A stretch of DNA of 21,173 nucleotides. It comes from Botryllus schlosseri (Eukaryota; Chordata; Ascidiacea; Stolidobranchia; Styelidae). The position numbers were made by a program, and so were the translations under genes. The notes under the pieces were generated by a model. It searched no databases and was not told the DNA's origin. It saw only the letters and a program-made list of their open reading frames with translations. How positions within the stretch are numbered: the first letter of the stretch is position 1; every line of letters starts with the position of its first letter. The stretch covers positions 1 to 21,173 of the forward strand of contig ATSW01007456.1 in the NCBI GenBank assembly GCA_000444245.1. The letters run 5' to 3'. Below, piece after piece: positions 1 through 7,740 of the stretch.

Positions 1-30
1 ACATAACATAACATAACATAACATAACATG
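1..30. repeat. (ACATA)n microsatellite, SINE tail
   Basis: Six 5-bp units, five perfect ACATA followed by ACATG, run up to the window edge, so the array may continue outside. On the minus strand it reads (TATGT)n and sits exactly at the 3' end of the tRNA-derived SINE next to it. Short tandem tails of this kind are common on SINEs and on some LINE clades. Confidence 0.85.
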
Positions 31-412
31 GTTGGGTTATATTTTTGATCTGAACAAGTCACACACAATGTACAATGCGATAAGACACAATGCGATGTCA
101 TGAACAGATAGGAGGATGTCGAACGACACGCATCAGTAGCGATCCTTTACTCTAACATCCACCTCGGCCTAGAGTGCCCGATGTCACAGTTCTTTTTCGA
201 TGTTGATCTCTTTGAAGCCGCGGCCCTCTCTACCAGTTCTTTCCATTCATTGTGAGTGCTTTCCTTCGTCGGATCTTTGTCTGGGCTTTTTTGTCGCCGT
301 AAGAACGGCAACGGCAGGGTAAGAGGAGCCCAGATAAACCTCCGACGGGAATCGAACACGTTCCGTCTGCGTGCCGGGCGCTTATCGTAACCACTACACT
401 ATCTCCCCCGGA
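1..412 (-). mobile_element. tRNA-derived SINE with LINE-like 3' body
   Basis: Read on the minus strand it starts with a tRNA-like head (about 412 down to 341). The pol III box A TAGTGTAGTGGTTACG lies at 401-386 and box B GTGTTCGATTCCC at 359-347, at the spacing expected of a tRNA. The head looks closest to Asp/Glu/Gly-type tRNAs, which is my reading and not a search. The body has an 8-bp inverted pair, TCTGGGCT/AGCCCAGA (327-334 with 280-287), enclosing a smaller GC stem. Downstream is an open frame with a basic stretch, HNEWKELVERAAASK, that resembles the C-terminal tail of some LINE ORF2 proteins. The element ends in (TATGT)n. Its 3' flanking duplication lies outside the window, so the true end is unknown. 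Confidence 0.75.
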
Positions 413-879
413 TCATTGACTTTTGGTTGCGTTTGAGATGTCGCAGCTTCCTGGCGACTCAAACGGAAGTATCACCCACAAAAGTGCTTCCTCAAATTTG
501 ATTAATTGATAAAAACATGAGGTATGCGTCACTGCTATATCGCAATCAAGAAAAAGGGTTCGAAGGCAAACCACACGCTTTATATTAGTGCCATGCAATG
601 GATATGATACCAGCGCGCGGCAAATACAAACGCCAACGGCTTTCGCCAGGTGATGCTCGTGCCGCGTTTTTGAGGAAATGTGGCTGTTGATTGCTTGGAG
701 TGTCGCGCGTTCATTAAACCGGGGGCGAGGAAATGCTTTTTCCCGCGCCCCAGAATTTCGTGGGCAAGAAAGTTTTTTTTTTTTAATATATCCTATGTTA
801 ACACGTTAGCAGCTGCTCTCTCCTTCCGCAAAATATTGCGAAACGTGGCACATAAAAACGGAGTTGGGAAACTACAAAA
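413..879. other. Unassigned interval with a GC hairpin and T tract
   Basis: No gene or named element is visible. A GC-rich hairpin occupies 721-751: GGGGCG (722-727) pairs with CGCCCC (746-751) and GGAAA (729-733) with TTTCC (739-743). A run of about 12 T follows at 773-784. Short frames here have no recognisable domain. Confidence 0.4.
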
Positions 880-1111
880 CAGTCAGCTTTTCCAAAGTAT
901 AATAGGAATCGAATACCTGAATTCGCAAAAATTGGAGATTCAAATAAATCCCGAATTATAAAGAAATACAACAAAAATCAAGATCAGTTCATATCAAATC
1001 AGAGTCCATTCTCATAGGCACGGCAATGGCAAATGTCTGTACACCGAACTTGGCTCGTTTCTCCCTATACAGTTCTCCTGTAACATGTTCAGCAATACCA
1101 AAAATCAGATT
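880..1111 (+). mobile_element. ACTGGCC-family element, copy 1, left part
   Basis: This is the left part of a short AT-rich repeat also present at 8286-8736 and, inverted, at 11397-12030. Shared landmarks in order are CTGAATTCGC (about 916), GGCAAATGTCTGTACACC (about 1027), TTGGCTCGTTTC (about 1049) and ACAGTTCTCCTGTA (about 1069). It is interrupted after 1111 by hAT-B and resumes at 2945. The start is set by similarity to copy 2, because no clean terminal repeat is seen here. No coding capacity is seen, so it is probably a non-autonomous DNA transposon. Confidence 0.65.
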
Positions 1112-2936
1112 TAGGGCTGGGCAAAATCGAGTACCTGAGTGATTCGATTCCGAATCACGTATTATGCTTCGAGTCGAGTCGAGTAAACGAGTAGCACGCA
1201 TTATGACGTCACAACAGCATGTAATGTGTCAAAGTTCAAATATGTACCTTTTATGCACCAACAAAGAATATAATGCCTGTTATATTCATCACATTTAAGA
1301 TACTTCGGTATTTTTCGACCATACAGGTTTCATTGCACTAGTTGACAATATTGTGGGATGATCATGACTTCGGAAATGTGCTATTTCCAGTAACGTTCGT
1401 AGCTTGGTACTATACAGAGGTGGTCAGTAACGAAGTACTTCTACTTTTTCGAAGTACTCAAGTAGTATTCCTCTACTTCTGGTACTTACTCAAGTAGATC
1501 TGATTTTCGCTACTTCTACTTCTACTTCGTAATATTTTGTGATCTACTTACTTACTTTTCGCTATTTTCACTTTGTCAAGTAGAAGTAGTTTAATCCTCC
1601 AATCAGGAAGATGGCATGACGAATTTCGGGGCTGTTTTCAAGGAGTATCAACATTTAATTTTCATAAAAGTTGAGTAAAGCCCAGAATTTTCGTTGCGCT
1701 CCGCGCTCAGTGGATACGGAGTAACCAGTATGATTTGACGAAAGTTTCGGTGAATATAATTTAGGTAGCGGGTTGGCGTGGTTCCGTTCACACCGCATTG
1801 TCGCTCTTCGCCCATGTGAAGTATTTCATCACAGTATATACTGCTTATCATACCGTTTGAAACTGATGTTTAGCAATCTAGCATTTCTCAATCATATCGT
1901 AATCTAGCAGTCCATGGCGTATCCTAATCCGGAAAAGTGGAATCTGACTTTTGTTAGTTTCAGAGCTGTTTCAGCATACCACCATTGAAACATTCTGGAC
2001 TAAAGACATATGAAATACATTTTCCGCTTTTACAATTAGTATTTATATTTCACTTTCAATTCCCAGTATCATATATTTCGACTTATAATTGATATCAGTT
2101 CTTTTGTCTGGATAACATACACGTTGAAGTATAAAAGCAAGTGTAGTAATGTCTTTCATTTCCGGAAATAAAGCTACATAATATGGCATTTTTACGTTGC
2201 ACCATATTTTTTATTCACGTTTACTAATCGCGCAAAGTGTATACTCCGTATCCTATACAACTTCTTCGTATTGCTCTTCGACTAAACTACGGGCCTAATA
2301 ATATGGGGGAGTGCGCCATACCATGATATTTTCTGAAACGTGCTGTTCGATTAAACACAGGATTAGTATCGCATTTCCATATTAATACCATCATTTTCAT
2401 CCCATGATGCGCACGAATGCTTATGCTGTCGAAAATTGAATACCTCGTGGTATGAATCAATATGAATTAAGCTCGACACCTTTTCGCATAGCTTTTAATA
2501 TGCCCCTTTTGACAACCCATGCGAACGAATTACGATCGTTTTCACAACTACTTACTTACTTGAGTAGATTTAAAGTCGTTCAATTCTACTTCTACTTCAA
2601 GTAGTTTTAGGTTGCTTGTGAAAGAAGTACTTCTACTCGTACTTAAGTAAATTTCCTCGTCGCTACTTCTACTTCTACTTGAGTAGCTTTCTTGGCTACT
2701 TTGACCACCTCTGGTACTATATGTTTCGTATGCTACAATACGGTCAATCAAAGTTTCAAGGCTTCAACAGTGAAAATTAGTATCGAAACCATAATTCTCA
2801 TTGACAAATTACCTTTCAATGGCGAGGAGCGTATAATTTCAGTACTCGAAAAAATCGTCTTTTACTACTCGACTCGAATCATTAAAATAAATACTCGATT
2901 CAGATTCGAGTACTCGAATCATTGTGCCCAGCCCTA
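1112..2936. mobile_element. hAT-B non-autonomous DNA transposon, hosting hAT-A
   Basis: The terminal inverted repeats begin TAGGGCTGGGCA at 1112 and end TGCCCAGCCCTA at 2936. The flanks carry an identical 8-bp duplication, ATCAGATT, at 1104-1111 and 2937-2944. Eight-base duplications with ends of this type are characteristic of the hAT superfamily. Both ends are rich in subterminal CGAGTACTCGAATC-like motifs. Without the hAT-A insertion and its extra 8 bp, the element is about 518 bp, far too short for a transposase, so it is a MITE-like derivative. The paralogue at 8611-8620 shows the same site without the insertion. A second, decayed hAT-B end is at 4623. Confidence 0.9.
1415..2713. mobile_element. 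hAT-A non-autonomous DNA transposon
   Basis: The ends are CAGAGGTGGTCA (from 1415) and TGACCACCTCTG (to 2713), a perfect 12-bp inverted repeat. An exact 8-bp duplication, GTACTATA, lies at 1407-1414 and 2714-2721. The element is 1,299 bp with no transposase-like frame. Both subterminal zones (about 1429-1590 and 2546-2700) are packed with TACTTCTACTT and TACTCAAGTA/TACTTGAGTA motifs on both strands, a layout typical of multiple transposase-binding sites. The centre (about 1600-2540) is unrelated AT-rich sequence with no recognisable product. It sits inside hAT-B. The perfect ends and duplication suggest a fairly recent insertion. Confidence 0.92.
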
Positions 2937-3057
2937 ATCAGATTAGAATTAAAATTAGAGCATACGGAGACATTTCACAAATTGCATCAGAATTAGATTA
3001 CCGGCATTACGCTTGAATCGGTCTAATTAGATACCTACAATTATCAAGTTGGCCAGT
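2937..3057 (+). mobile_element. ACTGGCC-family element, copy 1, right part
   Basis: Continuation of the interrupted copy. The first 8 bases are the hAT-B target duplication. The motif AGAATTAAAATTAGAGCATA follows, as at 8620-8640 in copy 2. The end is set at TTGGCCAGT (3049-3057), the reverse complement of the ACTGGCCA that begins copy 2. No clear flanking duplication is seen for the parent element, which is therefore probably old. Confidence 0.65.
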
Positions 3058-3539
3058 TCTGGTTGGTACAGCGACTACGCAGCGAAATCACAACGGCGAC
3101 ATGTGACGAGTGGTTCTAGAACAGGGGCGGGCAACTTCTCCAGTCGGCGGGCCGGATAAAGGAAAATTAAGTACTTTGGCGGGCCGGATTGCGGAGTTGA
3201 TACTTTATTCGCCCATTTATCCACATATACAAGGAATAAATCGTGATTAATGAATGTATTTTAACGACAGCAATGTAACTTCAAAGCCATTTTTCGCCAA
3301 TAAGGACGAAGACAAAGTGGATTTGAGAACAGCATTGTCATACAGGCACCACCATGTCTGCTTCTCTCTGATCAATCAACACACTATGCAATCCTTAATT
3401 AAGATTTCAAGGCGTCCGATAAGCCCGGAGCCCCAAATTTACCAAGATATCAATTCATTAGGATTTAGTAGGTTACGAGATAGAGTGGTTGTTCAACTGT
3501 GTGGCCTATGTTATCTCGACATTGAATTCGTGTGGCCCA

Positions 3540-3592
3540 CGTCCTCGGAATATGAAAGTGACCCGCGACCCGTTTTGGGTTGGCGACCCCTG
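3540..3592 (-). mobile_element. Solo hAT-like terminus
   Basis: Read on the minus strand from 3592, the sequence starts CAGGGGTCGCCAACCC and continues into a GGGTCGCGGGTC stretch. This is the form of many hAT ends. No matching partner with a shared 8-bp flank was found; pairing it with 3122 fails because the flanks (GCATAAGC and TTCTAGAA) differ. It is probably a fragment. Confidence 0.4.
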
Positions 3593-3614
3593 GCATAAGC
3601 GGTGTCTGACAAAA

Positions 3615-3726
3615 GGCTATAAGTGTGCCGTGACACAAGTCGACGGTTATGGAATCAAAATAAGAAATATCGGCGTGGTGTAAATGACCATTATAGTCGA
3701 CAAACACCATGATTACCACAAATGAC
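3615..3726 (+). repeat. Dispersed repeat R, copy A
   Basis: It shares a long, roughly 70-75% similar alignment (by eye) with 8129-8246. Conserved blocks are GTGTAAATG, ATATCG(G/A)CGT(G/A)GTG and ACACCATGATTACCACAAA versus TCACCATGACTATCACAAA. No coding function is supported. It could be part of a SINE, a LINE 3' end or a MITE. Confidence 0.55.
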
Positions 3727-3949
3727 ATTAGAGTTGAGTGCATCGTAAATGCCGATAATGCAAGTCTTTTCGCTTCGACGAACTTACGCGTAAGCTCCAC
3801 CCTCGCTCGCTGCGCATATATGTGTATAATAACATACAGTCACTAAAATTTGATGTATGTAAGCAAGTATAGTGAGGAATCTCGGAAGACTGGGGCCGCG
3901 GGTACACAGTATCATGTAAGACGGAAAACTGTCCACGGGCCGGATCCGG

Positions 3950-4568
3950 AATAACGGAATATACTTCTAGTACTCAAGTTGAGGTTTTGCTTGTACTTGC
4001 ACTGCTTATTCAAGTGGTTTTGTTTTGAGACTATATTTCCAGTTTTACTTAACATTTTTCAGGCACGACTACTCACTTTTTAGACTTGAAATTTTGTAAA
4101 GCGGAATGTAATTTGGGATATGTTTCCATCATCTTTACGAGTGAGATTGTCATACCAACTGGGACGAATAGTAGGGTTACCATATTCTGCGATCTGAAAA
4201 GAGGACACTTTTTACAAGTCACAAAAGATGAAGTAGCATTCATTATTAAGAAAGATTTTGGAATTTGACTGCTATCATTAATGGGTTGACTGTACCGGAG
4301 TAAGTGAAGTTATTTTCGAGAATTGCGCCTCTTTGTAGTGTTATTAATCGTTTTGCTTTAGTCGCTAAAATGCGCCCTGCGATCAAACATGCCCTTTGAA
4401 ACTACTTACTAGGGTGCTTTTGAGACTTACGGCCCATTTTCTGCTTTCAATAGAAGTTGGTATGGCTTGTCTGGGACTTCGTAGCATCTACGTGTACCTG
4501 AGTAGAAATTTACGACTTTACTTCTACTTCTGTTTGAGTACCAAGGGTGGCTACGTTGACCTCGTCTG
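3950..4568. mobile_element. Decayed hAT-A copy
   Basis: The right edge, about 4510-4568 (TTACTTCTACTTC, then GGCTACGTTGACCTCGTCTG), is a diverged version of the hAT-A right end at 2680-2713. Near 3960-4020, CTTCTAGTACTCAAGTTGAGG resembles the hAT-A left subterminal zone. No target duplication survives. The left boundary is uncertain. The interior holds the TAGGGT-type end at 4172 and no supported gene. Confidence 0.45.
4172..4220 (+). mobile_element. Solo TAGGGT-type MITE end
   Basis: It begins TAGGGTTACCATATTC and continues to GAAAAGAGGACAC. The same arrangement (TAGGGTGACAT, then GAAAAGGAGGACAC) opens the complete 203-bp element at 11412. I see no matching right end nearby, so this is a single terminus or a truncated copy. 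Confidence 0.5.
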
Positions 4569-4570
4569 GA

Positions 4571-4588
4571 AACCGACGCCGGTCGGTT
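4571..4588. other. Perfect 7-bp-stem palindrome
   Basis: AACCGAC and GTCGGTT flank a 4-base loop, GCCG. It lies in the 54-bp gap between the decayed hAT-A end (4568) and the decayed hAT-B end (4623). Function unknown. Confidence 0.4.
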
Positions 4589-4622
4589 CTTGAGTCTGTA
4601 TCGGTAAGCGTCGTTTGTTGAC

Positions 4623-4705
4623 TATGGCTGGTGCACAATGATTCGAGTAATCGAATCTTAATCGAGTACTCAGTCTAATGATTCGATTCGAATATATTGA
4701 GAAAT
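4623..4705. mobile_element. Decayed hAT-B terminus
   Basis: TATGGCTGGTGCACAATG followed by ATTCGAGTAATCGAATC closely matches the reverse complement of the hAT-B right end at 2936-2860. The similarity extends through AATGATTCGATTCGAAT (about 4675-4691). The opposite end was not found, so this is a truncated or rearranged copy. Confidence 0.7.
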
Positions 4706-4916
4706 GTTTTTTTCTTTCTGTTAATGCTATGCTTCTTGCCATTAAGAGTTATTTTATGAAGGGGAATTATAGCTTCGATAGTATTTTCCACTGTGGAAGG
4801 CGATGAACGCCGATTGGTGATATCGCGGTATACGAAACATGCAGTAGGCTTACAAAGCTTCCCAAGTTAGCGGTAATGACATATCTTGAAAATCACGATC
4901 AATCCACTCCCACAGC

Positions 4917-5111
4917 CAATGTTCCCTCTAATTTCGGACGAGTCTGCGCTCACTCACCAACTCACTGCGCAGACCCTTGGAAAACAGTGCGCAACGACTA
5001 AAAAAGAAGGTCATCACTTCGAATTCTTTGTGCGCAACTTAGATTTTCTGTGCGCAGAGACCGTATCAGCACTGCGCATTTGCGCACGTGCGCAGCTTCG
5101 AGGGAACATTG
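4917..5111. mobile_element. 195-bp hAT-type MITE with GCGCA array
   Basis: The ends CAATGTTCCCTC (4917) and GAGGGAACATTG (to 5111) form a perfect 12-bp inverted repeat, and similarity continues for a few bases. The flanks carry an exact 8-bp duplication, CCCACAGC, at 4909-4916 and 5112-5119. The interior has about eight GCGCA/TGCGC motifs, densest in the right third (about 5050-5097). At 195 bp it encodes nothing; overlapping frames are chance. The intact duplication implies a fairly recent insertion. Confidence 0.92.
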
Positions 5112-5159
5112 CCCACAGCATTGTCACAAAGGGCAATGAAATGGGTACGGTCGAAAAAA

Positions 5160-5221
5160 ATACCAAATCGTGAATTATATCAAATCGTGAAAAATACCTA
5201 ATCGTGAAAAATACCAAATCG
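5160..5221. repeat. 17-bp tandem repeat, about 3.6 copies
   Basis: Units start at 5160, 5177, 5194 and 5211, exactly 17 bp apart. The consensus is ATACCAAATCGTGAAAA; copies differ at one to three positions and the last is partial. Its last unit overlaps the left arm of the inverted repeat that starts at 5216. Confidence 0.85.
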
Positions 5222-5312
5222 GCATTATTCCGAACAATCGCTTGACGAAATTGACCATTGTTATGTTCATTGTGTTGCGGGGCTGCTGCCATTGTTGGAA
5301 CAATGCCGATTT
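5216..5312. repeat. Inverted repeat, about 22-bp arms
   Basis: The left arm (5216-5238) starts AAATCGGCATTATTCCG and the right arm (5291-5312) ends GGAACAATGCCGATTT. They are reverse complements with two or three differences and a spacer of about 52 bp. It may be a small foldback element or part of the terminus of the surrounding repeat. No target duplication was identified. Confidence 0.6.
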
Positions 5313-5583
5313 CTATACTTTGGGGGCTGTTTCGGGGTGGTTCCATTGCCCTGACAAGATTTTAAGTTGTTTTTCGGAATCGTTGCGACACTAGCTTTCG
5401 ATTAAGACCAATTATATTAAATTTCAGTGCTCGGGTCGCTAGCTACAGCACTGATTAAGCTAATTTTAGATTGCTCAGCACTAAGATCCACTGGTTGCCC
5501 AAGCGTAGCCACCGTGAAATTGCGTATCTGTCCGTAGATTAGTAATTTAAATAGCTGGTTCGTGGTACAGAACTTGAATATAG

Positions 5584-5649
5584 CTTTCAATACAACATCC
5601 ATTGTAACAGAATATTTATTAAACTCGAAGACTTTTCGGGTGCCTCTTT
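5584..5649 (+). repeat. Penelope inverted terminal repeat, left arm
   Basis: 66 bp, starting CTTTCAATACAACATCC. It is the exact reverse complement of 6826-6891. This arm is at the 3' side of the minus-strand element and is followed outward by the 34-bp extension. Confidence 0.9.
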
Positions 5650-5781
5650 TCAAGAGTTAACGGCACACTAAAGGGATTTAAACAGATTTAAAAGCAAAAC
5701 CAAAAAGGCAAAGTATGATGCAACAATCAAAATCACAGACCATGAAATTCGCATCGTACCAATGGCAACAACAACAAACTA

Positions 5782-6789
5782 TCAAGTATACGGACATACG
5801 GTACTATAGAAAACAGCGCAATTCGTAAATAAACAGTTACACGCACGAAACAACACGCACTGATGAGAAATTTGTAGGTTATAGAGGAAATCTTTTTGTC
5901 TACATAAAATGGGTTTGTTCAACTGAATAATAGTAGACTCCAGCACTTTTAGATGAATTAAAGACCTACCACGCGCAATGACATTGAACATATTGTCATC
6001 ATAGTGCTGCGCACAGGCGAGGTTTTCACTCAAATGCTGACCAATTGACGAAGCATATGCTTGGTAATCGTCATAGCAGTCTGTTTTGGCAGCCAATTTG
6101 CACTGACGCGCAAGCTCCGTATGATCATTTGCGCATGCTTTTGACCGAATCAATTTTGGGATATGCTGCTTAATACGCTCAAACAATCTTTGAGATGTAC
6201 GTCCTACATACCTACTATCACAGCGGCACTTGTATTGGCAAACAACACTACTTGCATTAAAAGCAGGAAGTACATCTTTTCGAGAGTTGGGCAACAAGGG
6301 TTTCGTTGTGTACACCACATGCGTGTTTACGCTGTAATAACAACGGTGAACAGCCGATTTAATNAGTTTTTCNAAACGGTTAGACACGTTACCTAGCCAN
6401 GGTAGGTGTAAAAATGCCGGNCATTTTTCTGGTCCNTATTTGGGAGCTATATCCGATTTNTTCAAAACNCTAGAGATGGAGCATTTTAATATGTGGTCTG
6501 GATAGCCATTTTTGGACAGAATCAAGTGGATNNCATCCAATTCNCGNGNCAGTTNTTCCGGTGAACAGANGCGCAAGGCCCGATTGACGAGAGATNAAAT
6601 GNGGTTTAATTTACGCNGCTTCGGGCAAAATNAATCCCAACGGATATAATGGCCAGTGAAGGCAGGTTTTCTGTACACCGACGTTAAAAACGTTTGTCCT
6701 GATCTCTCTACTAAGGCGTCTAAAAAGGGAAGGGTAGCATCAGTTTCCTTTTCCACGGTAAATTGTAGAGCTGGATGGAGACAGTTCAA
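5782..6789 (-). CDS. Penelope-like RT C-terminus plus GIY-YIG endonuclease, partial
   Basis: A 335-residue frame from a retroelement that copies itself by target-primed reverse transcription; the GIY-YIG domain nicks the target DNA. Residues about 1-110 match the C-terminal end of Penelope-type reverse transcriptase: LPFLDALVER, then TSVYRKPAFTGHYIRWD, then a CSPE block and LSKNGYPDHIL. Residues about 185-225 carry the endonuclease core, with VCQYKCRC followed by SRYVGRTSQRLFERIKQH, in which YVG and the following arginines are conserved. A Cys/His-containing linker follows. The block RGRSLIHLKVLESTII then supplies the expected glutamate, and LNKPILCRQKDFLY closes the conserved region. The polymerase catalytic half is absent, so this copy cannot be autonomous. 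The frame is open upstream to about 6825. The stated start is a TTG and not a real initiation site. Unread bases leave about 15 residues undetermined. Confidence 0.85.
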   Translation of the reverse strand: MNCLHPALQFTVEKETDATLPFLDALVERSGQTFLTSVYRKPAFTGHYIRWDXFCPKXRKLNXIXSLVNRALRXCSPEXLXXELDXIHLILSKNGYPDHILKCSISXVLXKSDIAPKXGPEKXPAFLHLXWLGNVSNRXEKXIKSAVHRCYYSVNTHVVYTTKPLLPNSRKDVLPAFNASSVVCQYKCRCDSRYVGRTSQRLFERIKQHIPKLIRSKACANDHTELARQCKLAAKTDCYDDYQAYASSIGQHLSENLACAQHYDDNMFNVIARGRSLIHLKVLESTIIQLNKPILCRQKDFLYNLQISHQCVLFRACNCLFTNCAVFYSTVCPYT

Positions 6790-6825
6790 TTTTTCGAAGA
6801 AATTATTACACTCTCGCTCATTTTT

Positions 6826-6891
6826 AAAGAGGCACCCGAAAAGTCTTCGAGTTTAATAAATATTCTGTTACAATGGATGTTGTATTGAAAG
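6826..6891 (-). repeat. Penelope inverted terminal repeat, right arm
   Basis: 66 bp, ending GGATGTTGTATTGAAAG directly against the target duplication with no extension. The junction with the truncated reverse transcriptase region is at 6825/6826. Confidence 0.9.
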
Positions 6892-6919
6892 ATTAGTAAT
6901 TTATACTAAAACCGAGGTA

Positions 6920-7195
6920 GAGAGATCTCTAAACTTGATCATAGCAAATCAAATGCTCCGAACAAACGAAAGATTACAGGCAAGGTCGACAACCGCCTCC
7001 AGAGAATGCATTCACCTATTCTTGCAATGCGAAGAAACGAAACCACCTCTAAAGATAACATTAGAAGCGTGGGGTGAGATAACCGGACATAATGTGGAAG
7101 ACCCGAGCATCCTAACGATCTTCCTCGTGGAACCGGAAGAACACCCCATAGAAACACACAAAACAACGAAATTTTTCACCAATCGGTGGCCATGA
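6920..7195 (+). pseudogene. Possible LINE ORF2 C-terminal remnant
   Basis: The frame carries ANQMLRTNERLQARS, then CIHLFLQCEETKP, then LEAWGEITGHN, ending in a stop after FTNRWP at 7195. The H-L-F-x-x-C pattern after a lost cysteine pair resembles the zinc-knuckle-like tail (zf-RVT type) of several LINE reverse transcriptases, where a line such as ETLEHLFWQCP is usual. No reverse transcriptase core is present. A small TCACCC/GGGTGA stem follows at 7211-7228. The Penelope element inserted 17 bp upstream. It could equally be chance; I am not sure. Confidence 0.3.
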
Positions 7196-7228
7196 TTAAT
7201 ATGAGTCATGATCACCCATAAAGGGTGA

Positions 7229-7740
7229 ACGGGCATGTCAAAATAAGAAAGCCGAAAGCTGATATTCAAAGAAGGTTTGGAGCAATAAATATTTGCTTAC
7301 TGGAGTCAAGGCTAAACCGAGTGCCGATCAGGTCGTCGTTTTTAAGGAGTATAATGCAAGTCGGTCATATGACAAGATCACTAAGACATACACTCGGTCA
7401 AGGAAGAATTACAAAAGAATTGCAAGCTTCGCATCACAACAGGGCTATTTCGCAAAGCTACACAGGGCTCCGAAGGCAACGACCAACTCAATAAGCTGTG
7501 TAATATCCCAAAACGATAATATTGTATTGATAGAAAAACGCGGGTAGGGGCGGACAGGGATTTAAAGAGAGTTCAAAGGGTATCATATTTAACATTGTTT
7601 CGAAATATGACGGCAAATACATATTACATCAGGTAATTAACCCTCGCTTTTTCATTTCCTAATGTCAACACATCCACTGAGCAGCATAATAGCGTAATTC
7701 ACTGCTTCCAATTTAGAAATAAAATTATTGCGCTGGAGAA
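7229..7740. other. No identifiable gene
   Basis: Short overlapping plus-strand frames (7225-7494 and 7293-7547) have no recognisable motif and probably belong to the interior of the 3.1-7.8 kb composite. Nothing else is visible. Confidence 0.4.

Larger units (their letters stand above)
5550..6891 (-). mobile_element. Penelope-like retroelement, 5'-truncated copy
   Basis: The copy is bounded by an exact 12-bp target duplication, ATTAGTAATTTA, at 5538-5549 and 6892-6903. A 66-bp inverted repeat, identical base for base, lies at 5584-5649 and 6826-6891. A 34-bp extension (5550-5583) sits outside the repeat on the 3' side of the element only. Terminal repeats that may be inverted, with a short one-sided extension, are a known hallmark of Penelope elements. 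The coding part (5782 to about 6825) covers only the C-terminal part of the polyprotein, and the copy is roughly half the usual 2.5-3 kb. Identical arms and duplication point to a young insertion. Eighteen scattered N bases lie in 6364-6632. Confidence 0.88.

Noticed and set aside
3122-3592. A 471-bp hAT element pairing the ends at 3122 and 3592
   Set aside because: The termini differ after the first bases and the flanking 8-mers (TTCTAGAA and GCATAAGC) do not match.
3254-3800. Overlapping frames of 111-114 codons on both strands as a transposase
   Set aside because: They cross repeat R and a hAT terminus, and neither shows the hAT dimerisation or BED-type motifs.
5160-5221. CRISPR-like array
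   Set aside because: The 17-bp units are contiguous with no spacers and lie in eukaryotic repeat DNA.
4886-5346. Frames of 95 and 110 codons
   Set aside because: They lie across the 195-bp MITE and the 17-bp array, so the coding appearance comes from repeats.
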